This document shows positions 1 through 7,103 of a stretch of DNA of 11,173 nt, in pieces. Both the position numbers and the translations under genes were made by a program. Location: positions 1-11,173 of the forward strand of contig LJUE01000052.1 in NCBI GenBank assembly GCA_001303885.1, read 5' to 3'. The notes under the pieces were generated by a model that was given only the letters and a program-made list of their open reading frames with translations, searched no databases and was not told the origin of the DNA. Each line of letters starts with the position of its first letter. Positions within the stretch are counted from its first letter, which is position 1. Source of the stretch: Planctomycetes bacterium SM23_32. Lineage in GTDB: Bacteria > Planctomycetota > Brocadiia > SM23-32.

Positions 1-177
1 TCCCTGCTTCAGATCGGCTTCTTCAAGTTGTCCGGCCGCCGCATCCTGCCGGTGGCGCCCGTCCACCACATCTTCGAGAAGCGGGGCGACCCCGAACCGC
101 GCATCGTGCACGGCTTCTACCTGTGGGGGGCGGTGGTCGCCCTGGTGGGCCTGAACGTGACGTGCCTGTGGGGTTAA
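1..177 (+). CDS. mraY: MraY C-terminus (phospho-MurNAc-pentapeptide transferase), 5' truncated by window
   Basis: The reading frame is open from base 1 and ends in TAA at 175-177, giving the last 58 residues of a protein that starts outside the window. MraY is an integral membrane enzyme that moves phospho-MurNAc-pentapeptide from UDP onto undecaprenyl phosphate, making lipid I. The tail matches the family C-terminus: QIGFFKLSGRRIL, then APVHHIFEKRGDPEPRIVHG, then a final hydrophobic segment (about residues 41-57). In E. coli the equivalent stretch is APIHHHYELKGWPEP. The third histidine of the HHH motif is isoleucine here (bases 70-72) and the Trp after KG/RG is Asp. The gene is followed five bases later by ftsW, in the dcw order but with no murD between them. 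Identity is confident from motif and context; the start and upstream domains cannot be judged. Confidence 0.9.
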   Translation, partial: SLLQIGFFKLSGRRILPVAPVHHIFEKRGDPEPRIVHGFYLWGAVVALVGLNVTCLWG

Positions 178-182
178 GGACC

Positions 183-1460
183 ATGCTGGATCTCACACTG
201 CCGGGCGAGGCCGAAGCGGCCCTGGAGCCGACCGCCGAGGCGGTGGCCCGGTGGCGCCGGCCCAGCGTGCGCCTGACGGCGCTGGCGCTGAGCCTGGCGT
301 CTCTGGGCCTAGTGGCCACGGCGAGCGCCGCGCAGGGCTCAGCCTTCGCGGCCGCCGCCGGCAAACGTCTGGTGCTCACGGCGCTCGGCGTGCTCGTGTT
401 CGTGGCCGCGTCGCAGGTGCCCTACCAGTGGTGGCGCCGCCACCACTTGGCTGCCCTCGCGCTGTCGCTCGGCGCTCTGGCGGCGGTGCTCGTCCCCGGC
501 ATCGGGGTCGAGATCAACCACGCCCGACGGTGGATAAACCCCGGCCTCCCCATCGGGCTCCAGCCGTCCGAGCTGGCCAAGGTCGGCCTCTGCATCTGGG
601 TGGCGGCCTACTGCGAGCGCAACGCCACGCGCATGCGCAGCGCCGTGCACGGCTTCCTGGTGCCGCTCGGCGTGGTCGGCTTCGCCTGCCTGCTGGTGCT
701 GGCCGAGCCGGACTTCGGCACGGCGGTGCTCACCGGCGCCGTCTGCCTGGCAGTGCTGCTGGTGGTGGGCACGCGGCCGGTCTACGTGCTCTTGGCCGCG
801 GCGGCGGGCATGCCGCTGCTGCGGAAGCTCATCCTCGAGGTGCCCTATCGGCGGGCGCGCGTGCTGGCGTTCCTTAACCCCTGGAGCGACCCGCGGGGCA
901 GCGGCTACCAGCTCATCCAGTCCAAGATCGCCATCGGCTCGGGCGGCCTGTTCGGGCGAGGTCTGGGCATCGGCGTGCAGAAGGCCGGCTTTTTGCCCGG
1001 CGCGGACAACGATTTCATCTTCAGCATCCTGGCCGAGGAGCTGGGGCTGATCGGTTCGCTGGCCGTGATCGCCCTCTTCGTCGTGCTGCTGTGGGAATGC
1101 CTGAGGATCGTGCTGCGCAGCCGCGACGCGTTCGCGTTCGCCCTCGCGCTGGGGCTCTCGTGGCTGCTCGGCATGCAGGCGGCCGCCCACGTCGCCGTCG
1201 TCACCGGCTCGATGCCCACCAAGGGGCTGAGCCTGCCGTTCATCAGCGCCGGCGGCTCGTCGCTGATGGCCAGCATGCTGGCGGCCGGCATCCTGGTCGG
1301 CATCGCGCGCTCCGAGGAGGAGCCCGAGCGCTGCCCCGTCGTGCCGTGGCAACAGGACGTGCCGGCCTACGAGCGGCTACTGGCCGGCCTGGCCCGCGCC
1401 GCCGCGGGCGCGACGGCGCGGCTGGCCGGCCGCATTTTCGCAAGAGCAAGGAGCTGGTAG
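183..1460 (+). CDS. ftsW: FtsW, SEDS-family peptidoglycan glycosyltransferase of the septum
   Basis: This 425-residue multi-spanning membrane protein polymerises lipid II into glycan at the division site, normally with a partner class B PBP. SEDS signatures appear in order: RWINPGLPIGLQPSELAK (about 116-133), LAEPDFGTAVL (173-183), GSGGLFGRGLG (252-262), LPGADNDFIFSILAEELG (271-288) and MPTKGLSLPFISAGGSSL (344-361). D277 in the DNDFIF stretch aligns with the catalytic Asp of FtsW/RodA. The usual Asn of the QAxxN segment is His336, and the Tyr of ISYGG is Ala. The tail after the last membrane segment (about 378-425) is basic at its end. I chose ATG 183, just after mraY, with AAGGA at 176-180, although the spacing of two bases is tight. 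An upstream GTG at 123 would overlap mraY and add a Gly/Pro-rich stretch untypical of the family. FtsW is preferred over RodA because of the murG/murC context. Confidence 0.94.
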   Translation: MLDLTLPGEAEAALEPTAEAVARWRRPSVRLTALALSLASLGLVATASAAQGSAFAAAAGKRLVLTALGVLVFVAASQVPYQWWRRHHLAALALSLGALAAVLVPGIGVEINHARRWINPGLPIGLQPSELAKVGLCIWVAAYCERNATRMRSAVHGFLVPLGVVGFACLLVLAEPDFGTAVLTGAVCLAVLLVVGTRPVYVLLAAAAGMPLLRKLILEVPYRRARVLAFLNPWSDPRGSGYQLIQSKIAIGSGGLFGRGLGIGVQKAGFLPGADNDFIFSILAEELGLIGSLAVIALFVVLLWECLRIVLRSRDAFAFALALGLSWLLGMQAAAHVAVVTGSMPTKGLSLPFISAGGSSLMASMLAAGILVGIARSEEEPERCPVVPWQQDVPAYERLLAGLARAAAGATARLAGRIFARARSW

Positions 1461-2648
1461 GTGCGCAACGACCTGAGAGACGGCGGGCTGCGCGTGCTGT
1501 TCGCGGGCGGCGGCAGCGGGGGCCATCTCATGCCCGCCGCGGCCACGGCCGAGGCCGTCCGGGCCGCCTACCCCGGCTCGCGGGCGATGTTCATGCTCAC
1601 CGACCGGAGGACGGACAGCTGGTGCCGCTCCGCCGTCAGCGACCACAAGATGTTGCACCTCCCCGCCGTGGGGCGGCACTCCGTCGGGGAGAGGCTGCGC
1701 CTGCCGTTCCGGTCGCTCTGCGCGGCCGGTCGGGTGGCCGACGTCGTGCGGTCCTTCAGGCCGCACGCGGTGGTGGGCCTCGGCGGATCCGACTGCGCGG
1801 TGCCGGTGCTGGCGGCCCGCGCGCTTGGCGTGCGGACGGTCCTGTTCGAGGCGAACGCGGTGCCCGGCCGCGCCGTGCGGCTGCTCGCCCCGCTGGCCGA
1901 CCTCGTCGTCGTCCAGTGGGCCCGGGCGGCGGCGGGGCTCCGGGCCAGGCGAGTGCTGGCGGCGGGCATGCCGGTGCGGGCGAGGCTGTTCGGCGTGCGG
2001 CGCGAACGGGCGTTGCGGCGCCTGGGCCTTTCGGTGCGCCGGCGCACGCTGCTGGTCACCGGCGGCTCTCAGGGCGCTCTGACAATGAACCGCGCGCTCT
2101 GGGAGGCGCTCGGGGCCATCTTCGAGGCGGCCCCCGATCTGCAGGTTCTCCACCTGACGGGAGTGGACCACCTGCCGGCCGCGCTGGAATGGAAGGAGTC
2201 CCTGCCCGTCTCGTCCTATCGTCCCATCGGCTTCCTGGACCGCATGGAGGACGCCTACGCGGCGGCGGACCTCGTGGTGAGCCGCAGCGGCGGATCCACC
2301 CTGGCGGAGCTGACGGCCCTGGGCCTGCCCGCCGTCCTCATCCCCTATCCCCATCACGTCGACGAGCATCAGCAGGCCAACGCAGAGGTGCTGAGCGCAA
2401 CGGGGGCCGCCATCACGATCAGCCAGTCGGCACTGACCGCCGGCCGGCTCGCGGCGACCGTGGCTCTGCTGGCCGGCAACGACGACCTGCTGAGCAGCAT
2501 GGCCGCTGCTTCGCAGCGGCTGGGACGGCCTCGCGCCGCCTTCGACGTGGCGGCCGAGCTGGGCGCCCTGGCCGGGCTGAGCCGCCCGAAGCTCCGCTCA
2601 CGACCAGACGAAGACACCCTCGGTAAGGAATCCCTCCAAGCCGCCTGA
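1461..2648 (+). CDS. murG: MurG, lipid II synthase (UDP-GlcNAc transferase)
   Basis: MurG is a peripheral GT-B (GT28) enzyme on the cytoplasmic face of the membrane that adds GlcNAc from UDP-GlcNAc to lipid I, giving lipid II. All three glycine-rich loops are visible: GGGSGGHLMP (16-25, with the conserved His22), GLGGSDCAVP (107-116) and GGSQGA (201-206). The nucleotide-sugar pocket SRSGGSTLAELTALG (274-288) includes Glu283, and IPYPHHVDEHQQANA (294-308) follows. EANAVPGR (130-137) matches the family's EQNAVPG motif, with Ala for Gln. At 395 residues it is somewhat longer than the usual 355-370, with a charged C-terminal tail after about residue 372. The GTG start directly abuts the ftsW stop and has AAGGAG at 1448-1453, seven bases upstream, so the two are probably translationally coupled. 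Confidence 0.95.
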   Translation: MRNDLRDGGLRVLFAGGGSGGHLMPAAATAEAVRAAYPGSRAMFMLTDRRTDSWCRSAVSDHKMLHLPAVGRHSVGERLRLPFRSLCAAGRVADVVRSFRPHAVVGLGGSDCAVPVLAARALGVRTVLFEANAVPGRAVRLLAPLADLVVVQWARAAAGLRARRVLAAGMPVRARLFGVRRERALRRLGLSVRRRTLLVTGGSQGALTMNRALWEALGAIFEAAPDLQVLHLTGVDHLPAALEWKESLPVSSYRPIGFLDRMEDAYAAADLVVSRSGGSTLAELTALGLPAVLIPYPHHVDEHQQANAEVLSATGAAITISQSALTAGRLAATVALLAGNDDLLSSMAAASQRLGRPRAAFDVAAELGALAGLSRPKLRSRPDEDTLGKESLQAA

Positions 2649-2660
2649 AAGGGGAGTGCC

Positions 2661-4094
2661 GTGGTCAACTGGCAGAAGCCGAAGAAGCTGGACCTGTCGA
2701 AAGAGCACTGGCATTTCGTAGGCATCCTGGGGACCGGGATGCGGTCAATGGCCACCTACGCCGCAGAATGCGGCGCGCACGTCACGGGCTCCGACCTCCA
2801 GCCGACACCGGCCGCCGACCGGCTCTCCCGGCAGGGCATCGTCGTCAACTTCGAGCAGGAGGGGCGCACGCTGGACCGCAGCACGGACCTGGTGGTCGTC
2901 AGCCAGGCCATAGCCGACGACAACCCGGAACTGCTCCGGGCCCGAAAGCTCGGCCTGGAGGTGCTCCGCTACCCCGAGCTGCTCGGCCTGCTGATGGACT
3001 CCAAGAAGGGCATCGCCGTCGCCGGCACTCACGGCAAGAGCACTACGTCCTCCATCATCGCCTTCCTCATGCATCGGGCCGGCCTGGACCCTTCTTACTT
3101 GATCGGCGCCGAGGTGCCCCAGCTTGACGGCGGCTCCCACTACGGCAAGGGGGACTACCTGGTGGCCGAGGCCTGCGAATACAGGCGCTCTTTCCTCTGC
3201 CTGTCCCCCCACATCGGCGTCATCACCAACGTAGACGCCGACCACCTGGACTACTACTACGACATGTGGGACATCCAGGAGGCCTTCACCGACTTCGCCC
3301 GGGCTGCAGGCGAGGAAGGCTTCCTGGTGGCCAACGCCGACGACGCCAACACCCGCGCCGTGGTGGAAGAGGCCGAGGTGCCCACCATCACCTACGGCAT
3401 AGACGCCAAGAAGGCGACCTACCGGGCGGAGCGGCTCTGGAGGGCCAAGGTCCACAGCAACTTCGACCTCTGCCACAACGGCAAGAAGGTGGACCGCTTC
3501 AGCACTCGCCTCTACGGAACGCACAACGTGCAGAACGCCCTGGCGGCCATAGCCGTCTGTCGTGAGGCGGGCATGGACTTCGGGGACATCAAGGAGGGGC
3601 TGGCGGAGTTCGAGGGCGTGGCCCGGCGGCTGGAGCTGATCGGCTCGCCGTGGGGCGTGCCCATCCTGAGCGACTACGCGCATCATCCCGAGGAGATCAA
3701 GGCCAGCATTGCGGCCACTCACCAGCGGTTCCCCAACGAGCGCGTCTTCATCATCTTCCAGCCCCACCAGTACAGCCGCACGCGCAAGATGCTGCCCGAG
3801 CTGGCCGAGGCGTTCCGGACGGCCTGGGTCACCTATGTCTGCGACATCTACGCAGCGCGTGACTCACGCGAGGACGAGCGCTCGGTGAGCGCGCTGGACC
3901 TGGTGCGGCAGATGAACCACATCGGGCTGCTGGCCCACTACGTGCCCGAGTTCCGGGACCTGGAGAAGATCATCGTCGGCGACGTGATACCGGACGACGT
4001 GGTGCTGGTGATGGGAGCGGGCAGCGTCTGGCAACTGGCCCACAACATCATCCCCCAGATCGAGGAGAAGGGCCGCCGCCAGCTGGCGGCCTGA
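2661..4094 (+). CDS. murC: MurC, UDP-N-acetylmuramate--L-alanine ligase
   Basis: This cytoplasmic ATP-dependent ligase adds L-alanine, the first stem-peptide residue, to UDP-MurNAc. At 477 residues it has the usual MurC length. The N-terminal nucleotide-sugar domain has HFVGILGTGMRSMA (18-31). The Mur ligase P-loop is GTHGKST (122-128), followed by the acidic/metal region VAEACEYRRSFL (168-179), TNVDADHLDYY (189-199), GTHNVQNALAA (286-296), SDYAHHPEEI (337-346), FQPHQYSRTR (366-375) and MGAGSVWQLA (451-460). The central motif EACEY differs from the common EADES/EADEY. The related ligase Mpl was considered, but the DHLDYY and FQPHxYSRTR segments and the dcw position favour MurC. The GTG start at 2661 has GGGGAG at 2651-2656 and follows murG by 12 bases; murB starts eight bases after the TGA. 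Confidence 0.95.
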   Translation: MVNWQKPKKLDLSKEHWHFVGILGTGMRSMATYAAECGAHVTGSDLQPTPAADRLSRQGIVVNFEQEGRTLDRSTDLVVVSQAIADDNPELLRARKLGLEVLRYPELLGLLMDSKKGIAVAGTHGKSTTSSIIAFLMHRAGLDPSYLIGAEVPQLDGGSHYGKGDYLVAEACEYRRSFLCLSPHIGVITNVDADHLDYYYDMWDIQEAFTDFARAAGEEGFLVANADDANTRAVVEEAEVPTITYGIDAKKATYRAERLWRAKVHSNFDLCHNGKKVDRFSTRLYGTHNVQNALAAIAVCREAGMDFGDIKEGLAEFEGVARRLELIGSPWGVPILSDYAHHPEEIKASIAATHQRFPNERVFIIFQPHQYSRTRKMLPELAEAFRTAWVTYVCDIYAARDSREDERSVSALDLVRQMNHIGLLAHYVPEFRDLEKIIVGDVIPDDVVLVMGAGSVWQLAHNIIPQIEEKGRRQLAA

Positions 4095-4102
4095 CGCAGC
4101 GG

Positions 4103-4975
4103 ATGCAGGCCAACGTGCAGTTGGGTGAGTTGACGACGCTGCGCATCGGCGGGACGCCCGTGCGCTACCTGCACCCACGCAGCGTGGCCGAGCTGCGCTC
4201 CGCTCTGGCCGAATGCCGGCGGGACAGACTGGCCTGGCGCGTGCTGGGAGGCGGCTCGAACCTGCTGGTCGAGGAAGGACTCCTGCCCTACGCCGTCATA
4301 CACGTCTGCGCGCCCGGATTCGACCGCATCCGCCGTCCGGCCCACGCCGTAATCGGCGCAGGCGCGGGCGTGCCAACGGCCCGGCTGCTGCACTACTGCC
4401 GGGACCGCGGACTCGGCGGGCTGGAGTTCCTGGCCGGCATCCCGGGCACGGTGGGGGGAGCCGTGGCAGGCAACGCGGGAGCCTGGGAGCGTCACGTCTG
4501 CAACGCGGTGAGACGGCTGCGCGTGCTGCGACCGGACGGGCGGCTCAAGACGGTGCGTCGCGCGGCCCTGCGCTGCTCGTACCGCCACCTGGAGCTGGAC
4601 GGCAGCGTCGTGGTGGAGGCCGAGTTCCAGCTTGAGCCGCGCAGCACCGAACTGATCGGCGCGCAGATGAACAGGTACGCCCGCCAGCGGGATGAGCGCC
4701 ACCCCCTGGGCGTTCGCAGCGCGGGCTGCGTCTTCAAGAACCCGCCGGGCAGCTCGGCCGGCCGGCTGCTGGATCTCTGCGGCCTTAAAGGCACCCGGGT
4801 GGGCAACGCGGAGGTATCACGGCTTCACGCGAACTTCATCATCAACCGGGGCGGCGCCGCCGCCGAGGACGTGCTGCGCCTGATCGAGCTGATGAGGCGG
4901 GCGGTCCGTCGGCGCTTCGGCATCGAGTTGGAGCTCGAGGTCAGGCACTGGCCCGGTCGTTCCAAGGCGGCTTAG
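4103..4975 (+). CDS. murB: MurB, UDP-N-acetylenolpyruvoylglucosamine reductase
   Basis: MurB is a cytoplasmic FAD enzyme that uses NADPH to reduce the enolpyruvyl group of UDP-GlcNAc-enolpyruvate, giving UDP-MurNAc, the substrate of the neighbouring MurC. The 290-residue protein shows LTTLRIGG (10-17), the FAD loop VLGGGSNLLV (47-56), AGIPGTVGGAVAGNAGA (111-127), SYR (159-161, the substrate Tyr/Arg pair), SAGCVFKNPPGSSAG (206-220) and the C-terminal LELEV with the expected catalytic Glu279. The proton-donor Ser of E. coli MurB is Cys209 here, a substitution I recall in other MurB proteins. The compact length suggests the type II form lacking the E. coli insertion. The start is close to the first conserved motif, as expected, and follows murC by eight bases without a strong Shine-Dalgarno. 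Confidence 0.95.
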   Translation: MQANVQLGELTTLRIGGTPVRYLHPRSVAELRSALAECRRDRLAWRVLGGGSNLLVEEGLLPYAVIHVCAPGFDRIRRPAHAVIGAGAGVPTARLLHYCRDRGLGGLEFLAGIPGTVGGAVAGNAGAWERHVCNAVRRLRVLRPDGRLKTVRRAALRCSYRHLELDGSVVVEAEFQLEPRSTELIGAQMNRYARQRDERHPLGVRSAGCVFKNPPGSSAGRLLDLCGLKGTRVGNAEVSRLHANFIINRGGAAAEDVLRLIELMRRAVRRRFGIELELEVRHWPGRSKAA

Positions 4976-5006
4976 CGCCAGGGCGCATACAACCGGCGGA
5001 GGAAAG

Positions 5007-5969
5007 ATGGAAGGAAACCAGAAACTCAAGATCGCCGTCCTCATGGGCGGCCTCAGCGGCGAGCGGAAGGTGTCGCTGAAGTCGGGCCAGGCCGTCCTCG
5101 AAGCGCTGGCCAGCCTCGGCCACGACACCCTCGCCTGCGACGTGACGGAACCCTCGCTCGCCGCCCTGCGGCAGGCCGATCCCGACGTGGCTTTCGTGGC
5201 CCTGCACGGCGCGTTCGGCGAAGACGGCCAGCTCCAGTGCATGCTGGAGAGCGCGGGCATTCCCTACACCGGCAGCGGACCGGAGGCGAGCCGGCTGGCC
5301 ATGGACAAGCTGGCCAGCAAGCGGGCGTTCATCCGCCACGCCATTCCCACGGCCGACTACTTCGCCATCGGGCCGGCCCAGAGCATGGGATCGATCAGCT
5401 CGCAAGCCCACCGCTTCGGCTACCCGCTGGTCTGCAAGCCGGCCGCCAGCGGATCGAGCCTCGGAGTGAGCATCGTGCACAAGCCTCACGCCCTCGCCGA
5501 GGCCGTGGCTCGGGCACGCCGCGAGAGCGACATGGTGCTGGTGGAGCGCTACGTGCGCGGACGCGAGCTAACCGTCGGCGTCCTGGACGGCGAGGCCCTG
5601 CCCATCGTCGAGCTGATCGTGGGCCGCGAGTTCTTCGACTACGAGGCCAAGTACGAGGACCAGAACACCCGCTACGTGACGCCCGTCTCCCTGCTGCCGA
5701 CCATCTACCGCAAGGCCACCGAGGCGGCCCTGCGCGCCTATCGCGCGCTCGGCTGCCGCCACATGGCCCGCGTGGACATGCTCTACGGGTACGACGGCAG
5801 GCTCTACGTGCTGGAGGCGAACACGATACCCGGCCTTACCTCGCGCAGCCTGCTGCCCATGGCGGCGGCCCAGGTCGGCATCTCCTTCCCGGCCCTCTGC
5901 GACACGATTGCACAGGCTGCCGTGCGGGACGCGGCCCAGGCCGCCCGACGCCGCCGGCTCACCGCTTAG
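5007..5969 (+). CDS. ddl: Ddl, D-alanine--D-alanine ligase
   Basis: Ddl is a cytoplasmic ATP-grasp ligase that joins two D-alanines to make the dipeptide added to the peptidoglycan stem. At 320 residues it is close to E. coli DdlB (306). GGLSGERKVSLKSG (14-27) carries Glu19, the first-subsite glutamate. ALHGAFGEDG (65-74), YTGSG (87-91) and the lid KPAASGSSLG (144-153) with Ser150 follow. DYEAKY (211-216) ends in Tyr216, the equivalent of DdlB Tyr216. The Mg ligands Asp257, Glu270 and Asn272 lie in ARVDMLY and LEANTIPG. The intact Glu/Ser/Tyr triad argues for D-Ala-D-Ala rather than D-Ala-D-lactate. The C-terminal tail is short, Ala/Arg-rich and probably not part of the fold. ATG 5007 is preceded by GGAGG at 4998-5002, the clearest ribosome site of the cluster. 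Confidence 0.96.
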   Translation: MEGNQKLKIAVLMGGLSGERKVSLKSGQAVLEALASLGHDTLACDVTEPSLAALRQADPDVAFVALHGAFGEDGQLQCMLESAGIPYTGSGPEASRLAMDKLASKRAFIRHAIPTADYFAIGPAQSMGSISSQAHRFGYPLVCKPAASGSSLGVSIVHKPHALAEAVARARRESDMVLVERYVRGRELTVGVLDGEALPIVELIVGREFFDYEAKYEDQNTRYVTPVSLLPTIYRKATEAALRAYRALGCRHMARVDMLYGYDGRLYVLEANTIPGLTSRSLLPMAAAQVGISFPALCDTIAQAAVRDAAQAARRRRLTA

Positions 5970-5986
5970 CCAGCCCGAGGTCAACC

Positions 5987-6889
5987 ATGGCGAGATCAAG
6001 AGCCCGCAAGCCGCGCTCACGACGCCGCAGCCCGGCCGATCTGCCCCTGCGGCCCATCCTCTACGTAGTGGTCATCGCCCTGGCTCTGGCGGCCGTGGCC
6101 TTCGGCTCGCAGAGGCTCTGGCACGCCGCCGTCGGGCGCCCCGCGTTCCGCGTGGACCTGCGCGCCCTGAGCCTGAACGACTGCCCCGAGTGGGTGGTGG
6201 CCGGGCGGATGGGCCGCGAGCTGCACGCCTACCTGGACGAGGTGCCGCAGGGCAAGTCCATCTTCGACGAGGACCTGGCCGACCTCGTGCGCCAGAGCCT
6301 GGAGCGCTGCCCCTGGGTGCTGGAGGTGACCAGAGTGCGCCGGCTGCTGCCGGACAGCCTGAGCATCGGGGCGCGCTTCCGCAGGCCGGCCGGCGTCGTG
6401 GAGTGCGGCGGGCGGACTTACATGGTGGACGCCGACGGCCACTGGCTGCGCGACGACCTGTTCTGCGCGCCGCCCGAGTGGGCCGATGCCCTCCAGCCTG
6501 TCATCGTAGACGCCCTCCTGGACACCGCGCCGCCCCTGGGGGAGCGATGGGACGGCCCCCGGCTGGCTGTCGGGGCCAGGCTCTGCGAGTTCCTGCGGCG
6601 CGAGGGCCTGTTCGGGCAGCTGCGGGTGGTGAGCGTTGACGTGACGGGCGTGGGGCGCGCGCCGGAACCGGACATCGTGCTAACGGTGGCCGAGGGAGCG
6701 CAGATCAAGTGGGGCCGCTCCTCGGTCTACGAGCGCGTGGAGGGGCTCCAGCAGCCGGTCTTCCTGACGCCCGACAGCGAGAAGCTCGACATGCTGCTGA
6801 GCAAGCTGCGGGACTACCCCGGCCTGAGGGGCATCCGCTACGTGGACTTGAGGTTCCACGGCCAGGTAGTTTTCTCAGAAAGCGATTGA
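5987..6889 (+). CDS. ftsQ: FtsQ/DivIB-like cell division protein
   Basis: FtsQ is a bitopic divisome scaffold whose periplasmic part recruits FtsL/FtsB and helps control FtsW/PBP activity. The 300-residue protein has a strongly basic cytoplasmic start (1-17), one membrane helix (about 22-44) and then an extracytoplasmic region. Residues about 55-130 look like a diverged POTRA domain, ending in CPWVLEVTRVRRLLPDSLSI (108-127), the usual FtsQ stretch around a conserved RxxPxxL. The family-like RRPAGVVECGGRTYMVDADG (132-151) follows. The C-terminal part holds IKWGRSS (240-246), EKLDMLLSKL (265-274) and IRYVDLRF (283-290), resembling the FtsQ beta domain. The ATG has GAGG at 5977-5980, six bases upstream, and sits 17 bases after ddl, the standard ftsQ position. 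Sequence similarity to well-studied FtsQ is modest; order and topology carry the call. No ftsA or ftsZ follows. Confidence 0.85.
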   Translation: MARSRARKPRSRRRSPADLPLRPILYVVVIALALAAVAFGSQRLWHAAVGRPAFRVDLRALSLNDCPEWVVAGRMGRELHAYLDEVPQGKSIFDEDLADLVRQSLERCPWVLEVTRVRRLLPDSLSIGARFRRPAGVVECGGRTYMVDADGHWLRDDLFCAPPEWADALQPVIVDALLDTAPPLGERWDGPRLAVGARLCEFLRREGLFGQLRVVSVDVTGVGRAPEPDIVLTVAEGAQIKWGRSSVYERVEGLQQPVFLTPDSEKLDMLLSKLRDYPGLRGIRYVDLRFHGQVVFSESD

Positions 6890-6950
6890 CGCCCCCTGCC
6901 GTAGCGTGTTTGTCGCATCCGGCTTCCCGCCAATGCCTTAGAGCGTCCTG

Positions 6951-6980
6951 AGCCGCCCTGCCGGCGCCCTGCGGCTTTAT
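6951..6980 (+). terminator. Possible weak intrinsic terminator after ftsQ
   Basis: AGCCGC (6951-6956) and GCGGCT (6971-6976) can form a six-base-pair stem around a 14-base GC-rich loop, followed by TTTAT including the last stem base. It sits 60 bases past the ftsQ stop and just before the promoter of the next gene, a sensible place to end the dcw transcript. The stem is short, the loop is large and the T tract is poor, so this may be chance in GC-rich sequence. Confidence 0.3.
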
Positions 6981-6983
6981 CCC

Positions 6984-6999
6984 TGGCACCGTCTTTGCC
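6984..6999 (+). promoter_or_regulatory. Sigma-54 type -24/-12 promoter of the FHA-GAF-HD-GYP gene
   Basis: TGGCAC (6984-6989), five bases, then TTGC (6995-6998) match the RpoN consensus TGGCAC-N5-TTGC exactly in both conserved blocks. The invariant GG and GC are separated by the required ten bases; only the base after TTGC (C rather than A/T) departs from consensus. Transcription would begin around 7009-7011, leaving a leader of about 93 bases before ATG 7104. The site lies in the only real intergenic gap of the window and points at the downstream gene. Activation would need an AAA+ enhancer-binding protein; no upstream activator site was recognised. Confidence 0.65.
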
Positions 7000-7005
7000 T
7001 ATAAT
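7000..7005 (+). promoter_or_regulatory. Candidate sigma-70 type -10 element (TATAAT)
   Basis: A perfect TATAAT directly abuts the -24/-12 element. The region 17 bases upstream reads TTATCC (6977-6982), a poor -35 box. It could be a second, housekeeping promoter for the same gene, or simply the AT-rich start region of the sigma-54 promoter. A perfect hexamer is uncommon in sequence this GC-rich, so it is recorded, but without a good -35 box the call is weak. Confidence 0.35.
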
Positions 7006-7041
7006 CCCCGTGCGCGCGCATCTGTTCCGTTCTGGGCAGGC

Positions 7042-7067
7042 GGCACGCCCCGTGCCCCAGGGGGCGT
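7042..7067 (+). other. Leader hairpins with two alternative pairings
   Basis: GGCACG (7042-7047) pairs perfectly with CGTGCC (7051-7056) over a CCC loop. ACGCCCC (7045-7051) pairs perfectly with GGGGCGT (7061-7067) over a nine-base loop. The two stems share bases and exclude each other. They lie in the predicted leader of the HD-GYP gene, about 35 bases before its start codon. No known riboswitch fold was recognised. Confidence 0.3.
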
Positions 7068-7103
7068 CGCTCTCAACCAACTCGGCCGGGATTGCGCCGG
7101 TAG

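Noticed and set aside
123..182. Upstream GTG start for ftsW adding 20 residues
   Set aside because: It would overlap the mraY end by about 55 bases and adds a Gly/Pro-rich stretch unlike FtsW N-termini; ATG 183 follows mraY directly.
1091..2626. Long plus-strand frame across ftsW and murG
   Set aside because: Arg/Gly/Pro-rich shadow frame without motifs; ftsW and murG are certain in another frame.
5633..5656. Phe in FFDYEAKY of Ddl as a sign of D-Ala-D-lactate ligase activity
   Set aside because: The specificity residue equivalent to DdlB Tyr216 is the last Tyr of DYEAKY, which is present; the Phe is two residues before that motif's first Tyr and varies in ordinary Ddl.
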